Under the pieces are notes generated by a model that saw only the letters and a list, made by a program, of their open reading frames with translations, searched no databases and was not told where the DNA came from. Below are positions 24,271 through 33,252 of a DNA stretch of 64,000 nucleotides, piece by piece; the first letter of the stretch is position 1, and every line of letters starts with the position of its first letter. Source of the stretch: Bacilli bacterium (GTDB lineage: Bacteria; Bacillota_I; Bacilli_A; RFN20; CAG-288); NCBI GenBank assembly GCA_022652945.1, contig JALCRV010000008.1:42219-106218 (forward strand), read 5' to 3'. The position numbers and the translations under genes are program-made.

Positions 24271-24376
24271 CTTCCTAGGGTTTCTTCCATCGCTCTCCTT
24301 GTTCGATCCGTTGGCCCGGATTGATGAGGCAGAGCACATCTCGTTTAGAATGCTTTAGATGTAAGGAGAAACTTCC

Positions 24377-25201
24377 ATGGTCGATAATGCTGCTATTAAG
24401 AAAAACAAAAAGAAAAAGCGCATAGCTTGGATCACGATCGTTGCAGGCATCTGTGTAATAGCATTAGCTATCGTTGCCTGGCTTTCGTCGTATGTCGGAA
24501 GTTTCACTATCAGTGTCGTGGATTATCAGTCAAAGCTGGCAATGTCAACTTCCTCTGATATGACTAACAAGAGCACTTTTACTAAGGTAGATGGCTATCC
24601 TAATGCGACTCCATATACAGTCGAGGAAGTCAATTCCTTAGAAGCTCTGTCCACTTTGGATTCCGATGTTGGCGGCATGAAATCAAAGACCGTCCAACTG
24701 GAAGACGATGTGACCGGCACTCTGCTTTATGTCTATACCTTCTTTGCGACTAACGTCGGTGATGGCCCTTGCTTCTACTATTACGGCATGGATATCACGG
24801 AAGAGACATCTTCCGATTCACGTTTGATCTCCGATGCCTTAAGAATCAGGATTTATGAGAACGTCTTTAACCCTGATGGTGAGCAGACTCATAATTACAT
24901 CGACTATACGAGAAAGAATACCGGATATGTGGAATCCGAACTCGATGAAGGAGCGAAGACTTATCTGGCTAACTGCGACAAGCAGGTAGCTGATGGGACT
25001 TTGGTTTACTTCAACGATGGTTCGAACATCATTAAATCCCCTGCCTCTGGCACCAGATTATATCCGGGCAAAGTCCTTCGTTATACGATCTGCATGTGGA
25101 TCGATGGCGATGATCCGGATTGCGCAGGCGATTATTTCGACTCCAAGTCCGGTCTCCGTCTTTCAACCTACATCGGCTCTCGTTCGGCGGAAGACCAGTA
25201 A
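24377..25201 (+). CDS. Membrane-anchored TasA-like protein (minor subunit or anchor)
   Basis: 274 aa. A basic N-terminus (KKNKKKKR) and one membrane helix (about 19-40) lack the AFAWF processing motif of its paralogues, so it probably stays anchored. The external domain ends with ICMWIDGDDPDC, the same C-terminal motif as the secreted subunits. It is the first gene of the riboswitch-controlled operon, about 105 bp after the terminator, with AAGGAGAAA before the start. It could be the base or nucleator of the fibre. Confidence 0.7.
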   Translation: MVDNAAIKKNKKKKRIAWITIVAGICVIALAIVAWLSSYVGSFTISVVDYQSKLAMSTSSDMTNKSTFTKVDGYPNATPYTVEEVNSLEALSTLDSDVGGMKSKTVQLEDDVTGTLLYVYTFFATNVGDGPCFYYYGMDITEETSSDSRLISDALRIRIYENVFNPDGEQTHNYIDYTRKNTGYVESELDEGAKTYLANCDKQVADGTLVYFNDGSNIIKSPASGTRLYPGKVLRYTICMWIDGDDPDCAGDYFDSKSGLRLSTYIGSRSAEDQ

Positions 25202-25258
25202 TCTATTCAATTTAGGATTTAAAGAAGATCCGCCTAGTTTTCACTAGGCACTCTGAAC

Positions 25259-26350
25259 ATGAAAACCACTACAAGAATCATTGCGGGGCTAGCCATGATC
25301 ACGGCGATCATCGGCGGTGGCACCGCCTCCGCGGCATACGCGTGGTATCAATTAAACCAGGACAAGGTCATTAACCTTTCCGGTACTTCCTTAGGGAAGT
25401 CAGCTGATCTCAAGATCGGCTTTGTTTCGGATACCGCTCTTTCTTATGAGGGGCTTTCCTACTCAGATACGGATTCGACTGCTTCGGGTAAACCGATCTA
25501 CTGGAGCGAAAATAAGACTGTCCCTTCTGACATGGTCAAGTACGTCTTACAGACTACCGGTTATTCCTACTCCGACCTTTATCCGGTCACGAGCGGGGCT
25601 TATAACAAAGGGGATAGCTTTAATCTATATGACGCTCCTTATCCTTACGGCACCTTTAAAAACAGCCATGACATAGCGGCTAAGAATCTTACGATCCATC
25701 TTTCCTTGGCTTTCAAGGTCTTAGGTGGCTCGGGAGCGACTTCGGAAACTGGGGCGAGCAACAGAGGTGTTTACCTCTCAGCTTTCCAACTTGCCGGTTC
25801 CGCTAAGAATTCTGTCCGTCTCCATCTTTCTTCCACTAATCTTTCGACCATCGTCAATCCCTTAGCTTCCGCTCAGGGCAAGACTTTAGTCGGCGGTCCT
25901 CTGGATCTTAATCAAGATGGGATCTTCGATTATGCCAAAGCTGATGATGGCAATTCCTATGAAGTCTGCTACGGTCAATATACCGGCTGGAAAACTGATA
26001 ACTCCGCTTTAGTCTACGGGGCTCCTTATTCCGCTACGGTCCATTCGACCGATCGTAACTTCGATTGCTTTGCTAATCCTAACCACGATAAGGGGGTCTA
26101 CCCTCTTAGCGATGTTTCTTCTTATGCTTCGACTGCCTATTATGAAAATCTAGCCTCCTATCTCTATCAGACAAATATGGGAGACTATACAGAACTCACT
26201 CCGCTTTGCGTCACCGATGCTAACGGATTAGGCTTCTTAGATATCGATATCTATATGGAAGGCTGGGATCTCTCTTTGATCAACAACGTGATCGGGAGCT
26301 CCATCGGTACTTCTTTCTCCTTCGCTCCAGGCGAAGAGGAAGTTAAGTGA
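25259..26350 (+). CDS. SipW-dependent secreted protein, TasA-like minor subunit
   Basis: 363 aa. The signal peptide is followed by TASAAYAWYQLNQ (residues about 22-34), the SipW-type processing region. A large beta-rich external domain ends with IDIYMEGWDLSL, the family C-terminal motif. It is second in the operon, and its TGA overlaps the GTG start of the next gene. The larger size and single copy suggest a specialised subunit such as a tip or linker. That is inference. Confidence 0.7.
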   Translation: MKTTTRIIAGLAMITAIIGGGTASAAYAWYQLNQDKVINLSGTSLGKSADLKIGFVSDTALSYEGLSYSDTDSTASGKPIYWSENKTVPSDMVKYVLQTTGYSYSDLYPVTSGAYNKGDSFNLYDAPYPYGTFKNSHDIAAKNLTIHLSLAFKVLGGSGATSETGASNRGVYLSAFQLAGSAKNSVRLHLSSTNLSTIVNPLASAQGKTLVGGPLDLNQDGIFDYAKADDGNSYEVCYGQYTGWKTDNSALVYGAPYSATVHSTDRNFDCFANPNHDKGVYPLSDVSSYASTAYYENLASYLYQTNMGDYTELTPLCVTDANGLGFLDIDIYMEGWDLSLINNVIGSSIGTSFSFAPGEEEVK

Positions 26351-27576
26351 AAGACATGAAAAAGCATCTGGATATGATGGGAAACGGAAAAAATAGACTC
26401 CTTAAGCTTATCTATTCCGCTTCGCTTATCACTTTATTGGCGGTGACTTCAGCTTCGGCGGTGACCTCCGTTTTTGCTTTCGCCCAAGCTTCATCTTTAG
26501 TCCGTTTAGGCGATGTCTCGGTCGCTACTTTAGCTCCGGCCTCGATTAAGCTGGGCTTAAAGGACTCGACTTCGGGGGATATCACTTATTATGACCAATT
26601 GACCAATAGTATCCTGAAAGATCATTTTGCTTCTACTTATACCCAATCAACTGATGATACCGTATCTTTAACTAGAGGCTATTATCCGGTCTCGTCTTCT
26701 TTTAAGAGCCGTTGGTTAGTAAAAGGAAGCGATGGTACTTACGATGCTTTGATGCCTAAATTCACCGCGGAATACGGCAATAACAATTTCACGGAAAATA
26801 ATGTTGATTCGCCATCATTTTTCCCAGGCTACGCCTCGGAAAAACATTATCTTTCGATGGAGATTTATATCCATCAGGATAAGACAGCTTCCTTACCGGT
26901 TATCATGTATCTAGATAAGTCTACCAGTCTTAGTGCGGATTCTAGTAAGAACGCCGCGATGGTTTCCGCAATGAAAGGGAAACTTAACCTTTCCCAGACG
27001 GAACTGGATAAGATCATTTATTCCTTACGTATCTCCATTTTGACTTCCGATAACTATTACATCCTCGATCCGTTTAAAGAAGAAACTACTTATTTAGCCG
27101 GAAGGCTGAATGCGATCGGCGGGGATGATTATTACGATACATATGGAGTCGGCTTCTCCTCTGGCAATTATTCTTCAAAAGAAGCTCTTTTTGGTGAGTA
27201 TTCCGGCTTTGATAAAATCGTCTGGGATGCTCCCTTAACTACCGATTCTACAGTTAGTGGCACCGTAACCGCTTTTAACGCTAAGACTCAAGCGGGAAAT
27301 AGTCCCTTAAACATTGAGCAAAGCGTGGCTAATGGTGTAAAATTGACTGAGGAAGACTCCTTTCTTCTTACCGATTTTGCTTATAGCTCAGCTAGAAGTA
27401 CAAATTACCCCTTGGCTAAGCTTCATCCAGGTGAGACGAAAAGAATCGTGGTGTCTTACTATATCGAAGGCTGGGACCTCGACAATATCGACGCGGTCCA
27501 ATATGCCAGTTTCCTCTCGGCTTTCAAGCTGACAGGCTTCTACGATTACTCTGGTATCTATTCCAGCTTGAGCTGA
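26347..27576 (+). CDS. SipW-dependent secreted protein, large TasA-like minor subunit
   Basis: 409 aa from a GTG that overlaps the previous stop; an ATG at 26356 is the alternative. The hydrophobic segment IYSASLITLLAVTSASAV is followed by TSVFAFAQASS, a variant of the AFAWF processing motif without Trp. The external domain ends with VVSYYIEGWDLDN. GAGGAAG lies 7 bases before the GTG. It is third in the operon and, like the 25259 protein, a likely minor component of the surface structure. Confidence 0.68.
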   Translation: MKDMKKHLDMMGNGKNRLLKLIYSASLITLLAVTSASAVTSVFAFAQASSLVRLGDVSVATLAPASIKLGLKDSTSGDITYYDQLTNSILKDHFASTYTQSTDDTVSLTRGYYPVSSSFKSRWLVKGSDGTYDALMPKFTAEYGNNNFTENNVDSPSFFPGYASEKHYLSMEIYIHQDKTASLPVIMYLDKSTSLSADSSKNAAMVSAMKGKLNLSQTELDKIIYSLRISILTSDNYYILDPFKEETTYLAGRLNAIGGDDYYDTYGVGFSSGNYSSKEALFGEYSGFDKIVWDAPLTTDSTVSGTVTAFNAKTQAGNSPLNIEQSVANGVKLTEEDSFLLTDFAYSSARSTNYPLAKLHPGETKRIVVSYYIEGWDLDNIDAVQYASFLSAFKLTGFYDYSGIYSSLS

Positions 27577-27603
27577 GCTTAGAAAGGAAGATAAGAATCA
27601 CTG

Positions 27604-29136
27604 ATGAATGACTTTTTCCAATATCTGAAGGAATGGCTGGTAAAGTTCTTTACCCATCTAGGCCAGTTCTTCTACGACTGGATCGTCTATAAATGGCTTA
27701 AGGTCCCGTCCAATTTTTCAACTTACAACGATCTTTTCACCTCCTACTACCAAAACTTCGGTGGTTGGGGTTGGTTTTTCTTTGTCATCTGGTGGATTTT
27801 CTTCGCCGCCTGTATCTTAGGTCTCTGCTGGTTAATCATCCACTTCCTCGCTAAATACATCCGTTTCAACAAGAGGGAACTGGATAAGCAGAAGATGGCT
27901 GAACAGATTGAACAATTGAACAATGAGTTATATGAAGCCGTCACTGAAAAGAACAAGATCCTGAACTTAAAAGTCGGCTCGCTCGGTCTTCGTCCCTCGG
28001 GGGCGAGAACTACTCCGGAACAAGAAGAAGCGGCTAATACTTTAAAGGAAGTCCAATCTCGTTTTACCCGTTTAGTCCAAGTCGATAACAAATACGCTAA
28101 AGTCGATACTTCCATCCCCGATGTCCCGGGTCTGACCTTGGAAGAGCTCTGCATGAAGTTCAGAAACTTCGCAGCTTCCTCTTTAGGTCTTTACTACAAG
28201 ATCTCGGATATCCGTTGTATGTTCGCCGGCATGGGAACCTCAAAGTTACTGATTCTTGAAGGTATCTCTGGTACCGGTAAAACTTCCTTACCGTACGCTT
28301 TAGGGAAGTTCTTCGTCAATGACTCCACCATCTGCTCCGTCCAACCGTCTTGGAGAGACAGAACTGAATTGGTCGGTTATTTTAACGAATTCACCAAGAA
28401 ATTCAACGAGACTGATTTCTTAAGAGCGGTCTATGAAGCCACCTACCGCAAGGATTGCAATGTCATCGTCCTCGATGAAATGAACCTCGCTCGTATCGAA
28501 TATTACTTCGCTGAATTCCTCTCCATTATGGAAATGCCGAACATCAACGAATGGAAGATTCAATTGATGTCCGCTCCGGATCCCACCGATCCGGCCCATT
28601 TAAAAGATGGAAAACTCCTGATTCCGCAGAATGTCTTCTTCTTCGGCACTGCGAATAACGATGATTCCACCTTCACCATTACCGATAAGGTCTACGATCG
28701 TGCGGTCTCCGTTATCTTCAATGACCGCGCTCAGGCTTTCGAATGCGAATATCAGGATTCCTTATTGGTCCCGTATTCTCAACTCTCCCAGCTTTATAAG
28801 GATGCGATCGTCAACAATCCGATTCCGCAGCCTTTATTGGATAAGTTCTCCCAGCTCGATGATTTCTCCTTGAAGAACTTCAAGTTGGTCTTCGGTAACC
28901 GTATCATGAAACAACTCTACGCCTTCTTGCCTATTTATATCGCCTGCGGTGGGGATGCCACCGAAGGACTCGATTTCTTCTTCAGAACGAAGATCTTAAG
29001 AAAGTTCCAGTCTTTGAATATCGGCTTCTTGAAAGATGAACTGCATGGCTTGATTGAGGAACTGAATAAGCTCTTCGGCAAGAACGGCTTCATGATGTCC
29101 AAAGCTTACGTTGAAGATCTGATTAAGATGAACTGA
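27604..29136 (+). CDS. Membrane-anchored McrB-like AAA+ ATPase
   Basis: 510 aa. An N-terminal amphipathic region and a Trp/Phe-rich membrane helix (about 55-80) are followed by a coiled coil (about 90-125). The AAA+ domain has Walker A GISGTGKTS, SWRDRTELVGYF, Walker B VIVLDEMNLARIEYYFAEF and the late TANNDDSTFTITDKVYDRA (sensor and Arg-finger region). This layout is that of the McrB/MoxR group, but there is no modified-DNA-binding domain and the protein is tethered to the membrane. It sits between the secreted subunits and the peptidase, so it probably powers assembly, export or remodelling of the fibre machinery. Confidence 0.85.
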   Translation: MNDFFQYLKEWLVKFFTHLGQFFYDWIVYKWLKVPSNFSTYNDLFTSYYQNFGGWGWFFFVIWWIFFAACILGLCWLIIHFLAKYIRFNKRELDKQKMAEQIEQLNNELYEAVTEKNKILNLKVGSLGLRPSGARTTPEQEEAANTLKEVQSRFTRLVQVDNKYAKVDTSIPDVPGLTLEELCMKFRNFAASSLGLYYKISDIRCMFAGMGTSKLLILEGISGTGKTSLPYALGKFFVNDSTICSVQPSWRDRTELVGYFNEFTKKFNETDFLRAVYEATYRKDCNVIVLDEMNLARIEYYFAEFLSIMEMPNINEWKIQLMSAPDPTDPAHLKDGKLLIPQNVFFFGTANNDDSTFTITDKVYDRAVSVIFNDRAQAFECEYQDSLLVPYSQLSQLYKDAIVNNPIPQPLLDKFSQLDDFSLKNFKLVFGNRIMKQLYAFLPIYIACGGDATEGLDFFFRTKILRKFQSLNIGFLKDELHGLIEELNKLFGKNGFMMSKAYVEDLIKMN

Positions 29137-29157
29137 GGCCTTTAACATAAGCGGACA

Positions 29158-30717
29158 ATGCAGAATCCAAAGAAGATATTCAAGCAGTATCAGAAGACCA
29201 ACCGTGGCATTTTTAAGTCGGACTCAGATGCCAAGGAGCTTTTTAAAGCAATCAGATCGGGTGAAAGAAACTACGCCAAGGTCCACCGCACCGAGGATAC
29301 CGCTCGTGATATCACCTGGGTCAGCAAACTGGAGGAAGCGATTCCCCATCTGCAGACCATCGTCGATAATCCGCGTTCCTTCATTAAATCGGTGGAATAC
29401 TTAGTTCCGGCTGAGTTAGCTAAAAAAACTGGCCCGGAATCGGTCGTCCATCTAGCCACCCATTCCCAGTATGTGAAATCCGTCGATAAAAAAGGCGATG
29501 TCATTCCTTCTAAGGTCTTAACTTCCGAAGCGGAATTGGATCTGCAGATCTATGAAAACCGTTTTGTTATGACGCTGATTAAAAGACTTCATCTGTACAT
29601 CGAAAGACGCTATGTGTATTTAAAACACTTCGCGGCTTTGCAGGATACCGATGTCCTTTATCTGGATAATCATTTTAAGTTAGGGGAAACGGATGTTAAA
29701 GCGACAACCACGATTCAGATGTCCACCCCCGCTGAAGCCTCGAAAGCTTTAAGAATCGAACTTGATGCTTCCTTAGCGAAAGTGGAACTGATGAGAAGAT
29801 ACGTCGCTTACTTTGTCACTTCGCGCTTTATGAAAGAGGATATGAAAGGCGCACGTCCGATTATCCCGCCGGTCATGCAGACTAACATGATTAAGTCCTC
29901 TCCTGATTACCATGCGGCTTATGAGCTCTGGCTCTTCTTAAACGAAGAAGAGCACGCTAACATGGAATTCATCGTTAACGAGGAAATTAAAGGCCTGACT
30001 AAAGATGAAGAGAACCGAATCGACTTTTTGAATTATCTGACCACCTTGGATCTGATGACTGGGACCAGGATGAGAAATGTTCGTCTGACCAAAACTCAGT
30101 ACAATGCGACTATAATGAAAAGCGTCGATGATATGTTGTTCCTTAATGATAAGTTCGAGCCTTTTGAGTTGGTGAGAGCTGATCAGAAGTACTACGAGGA
30201 TTTAGCTGAACCGGTTAAGAAGAAACTGGAAGGCAAATCCAAGAAGGTGGTCGATCAAGTCTTCAAGGCTGAAAAGAAGAGATTGGCGGAGATCGAACGT
30301 CAAAAGCAAGCTGCTTTGGCTTTGGCTAGACGTAAGGCTCAGGAAGCTGAGAAGCTTAGACGTGAACAGGAGAAAGAAGCTGAAAGAGAAGCTCTGGAAG
30401 CTAAAAGGCGTGAACAAGAAGCGGCTCTGGCTCGTGAAAAGGCCAAGGCTGATGAACTTGAGGCTCTCCGTCACGAGGTAAGAAAGACCGCGGAAGAAGA
30501 TAAAGAGAACCTGATCAAGAAAGAAACATCGACTCCAGAACTAGCAGTCTTGGAGCCGGAGAAAGCCGCGGAGACCTTTAAGAAGCTGGTGAAGAGCAAG
30601 AGTAAGTCGAAGGCGAAGAATAAGGCTGATAACGCCCCTAAAGGCGAAGGGAAGCCTAAAAAGCCGAAGATCAATAAGGACGTGGAAGCGGAAGAAGCTG
30701 AAAAAGAAGGAAAGTAG
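29158..30717 (+). CDS. DUF2357-like coiled-coil partner of the AAA+ ATPase
   Basis: 519 aa. The N-terminal two thirds (to about 345) resemble DUF2357, the McrC-like partner of McrB-type ATPases: VLTSEAELDLQIYENRFVM is close to its ENRFV signature, with VHLATHSQYV before it. The McrC PD-(D/E)XK nuclease is not visible. The rest is a long charged coiled coil (about 375-455) and a Lys-rich tail. The gene lies 22 bp after the ATPase gene. It probably couples the ATPase to other proteins rather than cutting DNA. The family call is from motif resemblance. Confidence 0.65.
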   Translation: MQNPKKIFKQYQKTNRGIFKSDSDAKELFKAIRSGERNYAKVHRTEDTARDITWVSKLEEAIPHLQTIVDNPRSFIKSVEYLVPAELAKKTGPESVVHLATHSQYVKSVDKKGDVIPSKVLTSEAELDLQIYENRFVMTLIKRLHLYIERRYVYLKHFAALQDTDVLYLDNHFKLGETDVKATTTIQMSTPAEASKALRIELDASLAKVELMRRYVAYFVTSRFMKEDMKGARPIIPPVMQTNMIKSSPDYHAAYELWLFLNEEEHANMEFIVNEEIKGLTKDEENRIDFLNYLTTLDLMTGTRMRNVRLTKTQYNATIMKSVDDMLFLNDKFEPFELVRADQKYYEDLAEPVKKKLEGKSKKVVDQVFKAEKKRLAEIERQKQAALALARRKAQEAEKLRREQEKEAEREALEAKRREQEAALAREKAKADELEALRHEVRKTAEEDKENLIKKETSTPELAVLEPEKAAETFKKLVKSKSKSKAKNKADNAPKGEGKPKKPKINKDVEAEEAEKEGK

Positions 30718-30725
30718 GTTAACTT

Positions 30726-31589
30726 ATGGAAGAGCAAGTCAAAAAAGAGACCAACAAGAAAAAAGGCGCTTGGAAGATTATCGAAAAGATCCTCGATTGG
30801 GTCGTCGGTATTTTCGTCGTCTTTATCGCGGCTATCGAGATTATTTCTTTGGCGACTTCACGCTCTAATTACGGGGTGCCTTCCTTTTTCGGATTGCAGA
30901 TTTCGGTCGTGGCGACCGATTCCATGGCTTATGATGCTTCGGGCAAAGAAGTCTATCCGGTTGGGGATGGCTTAATTATCAAAAAGCCGTCTTTCAGTTC
31001 CTTAGCAATCGGAGACGATATTACTTTTTACGGTTATTATAACGATATCGGCGGTACCGTTACGGTCCATAGAATCATCGCCAAAGAGACCGATGCCTCT
31101 TCCTCGAAGACTTATTTTGTCTGCCAAGGGACTAATTCCTATAAGCATTCGACGATTTTAAACCAAGTCCAGAAGGTCTATGAGACGGAAAGCGATTCAA
31201 CTTATTTCACCTCTTATAAGAATAAGACCGGAAATGACAAATACGGCTTAGATAATAAGGAAGTCACCGCCTATGGTGTCTATATGGGTAAGGTAGCTTC
31301 TTCTTCTAAAGCCTTAGGTGGTTTTTATACCGCGATGAAGCAGCCTTGGGCGGTGATTTTAATGATCTTTATTCCTTGCCTTATCATCGCTGGGACTTCG
31401 ATTGCTGATATTATTAAGTTAAAGAAAACTCCGGATGAAGAACTGGAGAAAGAATACGGAGACCAGTCTAAAAAGAAGGATAATCCTGATGATCCTTTAG
31501 CTGGTCTTTCGGAAGAAGAAAAGAAAAAGCTCAAGCAGGAAATGGTCGAAAAGATGTTAAAGGACCAGCAAGAGAAGGGAGGAAAGTAA
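30726..31589 (+). CDS. sipW: SipW-type (Ser/His) signal peptidase I
   Basis: 287 aa. The catalytic Ser66 is in VVATDSMAYD, and His115 in TVTVHRII replaces the usual Lys, as in SipW and ER-type peptidases. There are membrane helices at about 25-45 and 205-232. The cytoplasmic tail ends LAGLSEEEKKKLKQEMV and then KML, matching the tail of the 18593 protein. It should process the TasA-like precursors carrying AFAWF-type sites in this locus. It lies 9 bp after the DUF2357-like gene in the riboswitch operon. Confidence 0.9.
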   Translation: MEEQVKKETNKKKGAWKIIEKILDWVVGIFVVFIAAIEIISLATSRSNYGVPSFFGLQISVVATDSMAYDASGKEVYPVGDGLIIKKPSFSSLAIGDDITFYGYYNDIGGTVTVHRIIAKETDASSSKTYFVCQGTNSYKHSTILNQVQKVYETESDSTYFTSYKNKTGNDKYGLDNKEVTAYGVYMGKVASSSKALGGFYTAMKQPWAVILMIFIPCLIIAGTSIADIIKLKKTPDEELEKEYGDQSKKKDNPDDPLAGLSEEEKKKLKQEMVEKMLKDQQEKGGK

Positions 31590-31596
31590 ACGGGAT

Positions 31597-33252
31597 ATGA
31601 AAAAGGCTAAACAATTATGGATCGGTAGCATCGGGCTTTTAATAATCCTTGCCCTTGGCTTTGCCTCTTATCTGGTCTACGGTTACTTCACTTCCTTTAA
31701 TCCGCTTTTAGTCATCATTATTTCGATGGCGTTTGTTCTTTTGGCTTTCACTTTGACCTGGACCACTTCAATTTTCTATAAGTGGATGGGCCAAGCCAAA
31801 GAAAGAAGAGAAGAAAATAAGCGTAACTTCGGAGTTGATTCTTACTTTGACTCCAAGACTTCCTTCATCAGAAAAGTCACCCGTCTGGCTTTGAAGACCA
31901 ATATCGCTCAGGCCGCCAAAAGAAAAGCGGATGCTAATGAGCAAGCCTTAAAGCAAAAAGCCAAGGCGGAAGGGAAAGAAATCAATCTTCCGGAAAATAA
32001 GAAGCTGAAAAAGAAAGTCGGACAGTTAGCTAACGGAGCTTTTATCGCCTTCTCCGTCTTCTCGGATTCTGAATCCTACCAGTATTATCAGCTGGAAAAG
32101 ATCGGGGAATTCTACGGGTTTGTCATTAAGTACTTCGAAGAGGTCATGAAACAGAAGGACTATCGTAAACGCTTCTTCGCCGGTTACGATGCCCATGTTT
32201 TCTACCTGTATTTTAACTACGAGGATCAAGACGAACTGAAGTCTTTCTTAACCAAGATCGAAACCGATCTATATGCCCTTTATGAGAAATGCGATGTCAG
32301 AGTAAATATGCATCCGTCCTTCGGTGTCTTCGAACTGGATGGACAGAATAAAGATGTCTATAAGATGATGGAAAACTCCGTCGTCTCCTTACGTTTCGCC
32401 GTCAATTCCTACCAGGTCTTCGTCTTCTACGATGAAAAGATCATCTCCGAAGCCATCCATAACGATGTCTTGGAGCAGGAAATCAAACGCGGCATTGAGA
32501 ATCATGAGTTCAAGGTCTACTACCAAGGTAAGTTTGATCTCTCCTTGCAGAAGTTTGTCGGAGCGGAGGCTTTGATCAGATGGCAGCATCCGGTGAAAGG
32601 CTTATTCAATCCGGCCGCTTTTATCGGTGAATGCGAAAAATCCGGCTTGATCCATGTCTTGGATTTCTATGTCTTCGATCAGGTCTGCAAAGACTTAGGA
32701 GACTGGAAAAAGCGCGGACGTAGAATGCTTCCAATCTCGATTAACTTCTCCTCTTATGACTTCTACCGTCCGGATTTCGTCCAGTCTTTACAGGATGAAC
32801 TAGACCGCAACAATCTCGCTGCGAACTTCATCGAAGTCGAAATGACCGAATCCTCGACCGCCACGAACTATTTCTACGTCATGTCCGTCCTTAAACAACT
32901 TAAGGATCTGAATATCCGCATCTTGATGGATGATTTCGGCACCGGGTTCTCCTCCTTAGGTAACTTAAAGAAATATCCGATCTCCGCTCTGAAGATCGAT
33001 AAATCCTTCGTCGATGAGATGCAGGAAGATATTAAGTCGAAGGAAATCGTCTCGACCATCATCGATCTCGCCCGTTCCTTGGGCTTGCAGTCGATCGCGG
33101 AAGGCGTCCAGACCGAAGGCCAGGTCCTGATGCTTAAAGAGATGAAATGCAACGTGGTCCAGGGCTACTACTATTCCAAACCGATGGCGAAGAAGGACTT
33201 CGAAGTCTTCCTTTCGACCAACCAGTTTGAAAAGAAAGGAATCCTGCTATGA
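31597..33252 (+). CDS. Membrane c-di-GMP phosphodiesterase (degenerate GGDEF, intact EAL)
   Basis: 551 aa. Two membrane helices (about 6-28 and 32-55) are followed by a Lys-rich linker and a GGDEF-like domain with AGYDAHVF at the signature position, so it cannot make c-di-GMP. The EAL domain keeps the catalytic set: GAEALIRW, ISINFSS, EVEMTES, MDDFGTGFSS, LKIDKSF and AEGVQT. It should hydrolyse c-di-GMP to pGpG. It is encoded inside the operon that c-di-GMP is predicted to turn on, which would form a negative feedback loop. Its end overlaps the next start (ATGA). Confidence 0.9.
   Translation: MKKAKQLWIGSIGLLIILALGFASYLVYGYFTSFNPLLVIIISMAFVLLAFTLTWTTSIFYKWMGQAKERREENKRNFGVDSYFDSKTSFIRKVTRLALKTNIAQAAKRKADANEQALKQKAKAEGKEINLPENKKLKKKVGQLANGAFIAFSVFSDSESYQYYQLEKIGEFYGFVIKYFEEVMKQKDYRKRFFAGYDAHVFYLYFNYEDQDELKSFLTKIETDLYALYEKCDVRVNMHPSFGVFELDGQNKDVYKMMENSVVSLRFAVNSYQVFVFYDEKIISEAIHNDVLEQEIKRGIENHEFKVYYQGKFDLSLQKFVGAEALIRWQHPVKGLFNPAAFIGECEKSGLIHVLDFYVFDQVCKDLGDWKKRGRRMLPISINFSSYDFYRPDFVQSLQDELDRNNLAANFIEVEMTESSTATNYFYVMSVLKQLKDLNIRILMDDFGTGFSSLGNLKKYPISALKIDKSFVDEMQEDIKSKEIVSTIIDLARSLGLQSIAEGVQTEGQVLMLKEMKCNVVQGYYYSKPMAKKDFEVFLSTNQFEKKGILL

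Noticed and set aside
26347..29136. Mycoplasma-like use of TGA as Trp
   Set aside because: Several genes here (25259, 26347 and 27604) end in TGA at the expected place, and Trp is encoded by TGG.
27604..30717. McrBC-type restriction system
   Set aside because: There is no DNA-recognition domain and no visible nuclease motif, the ATPase has a membrane helix, and the genes lie within a secretion operon.
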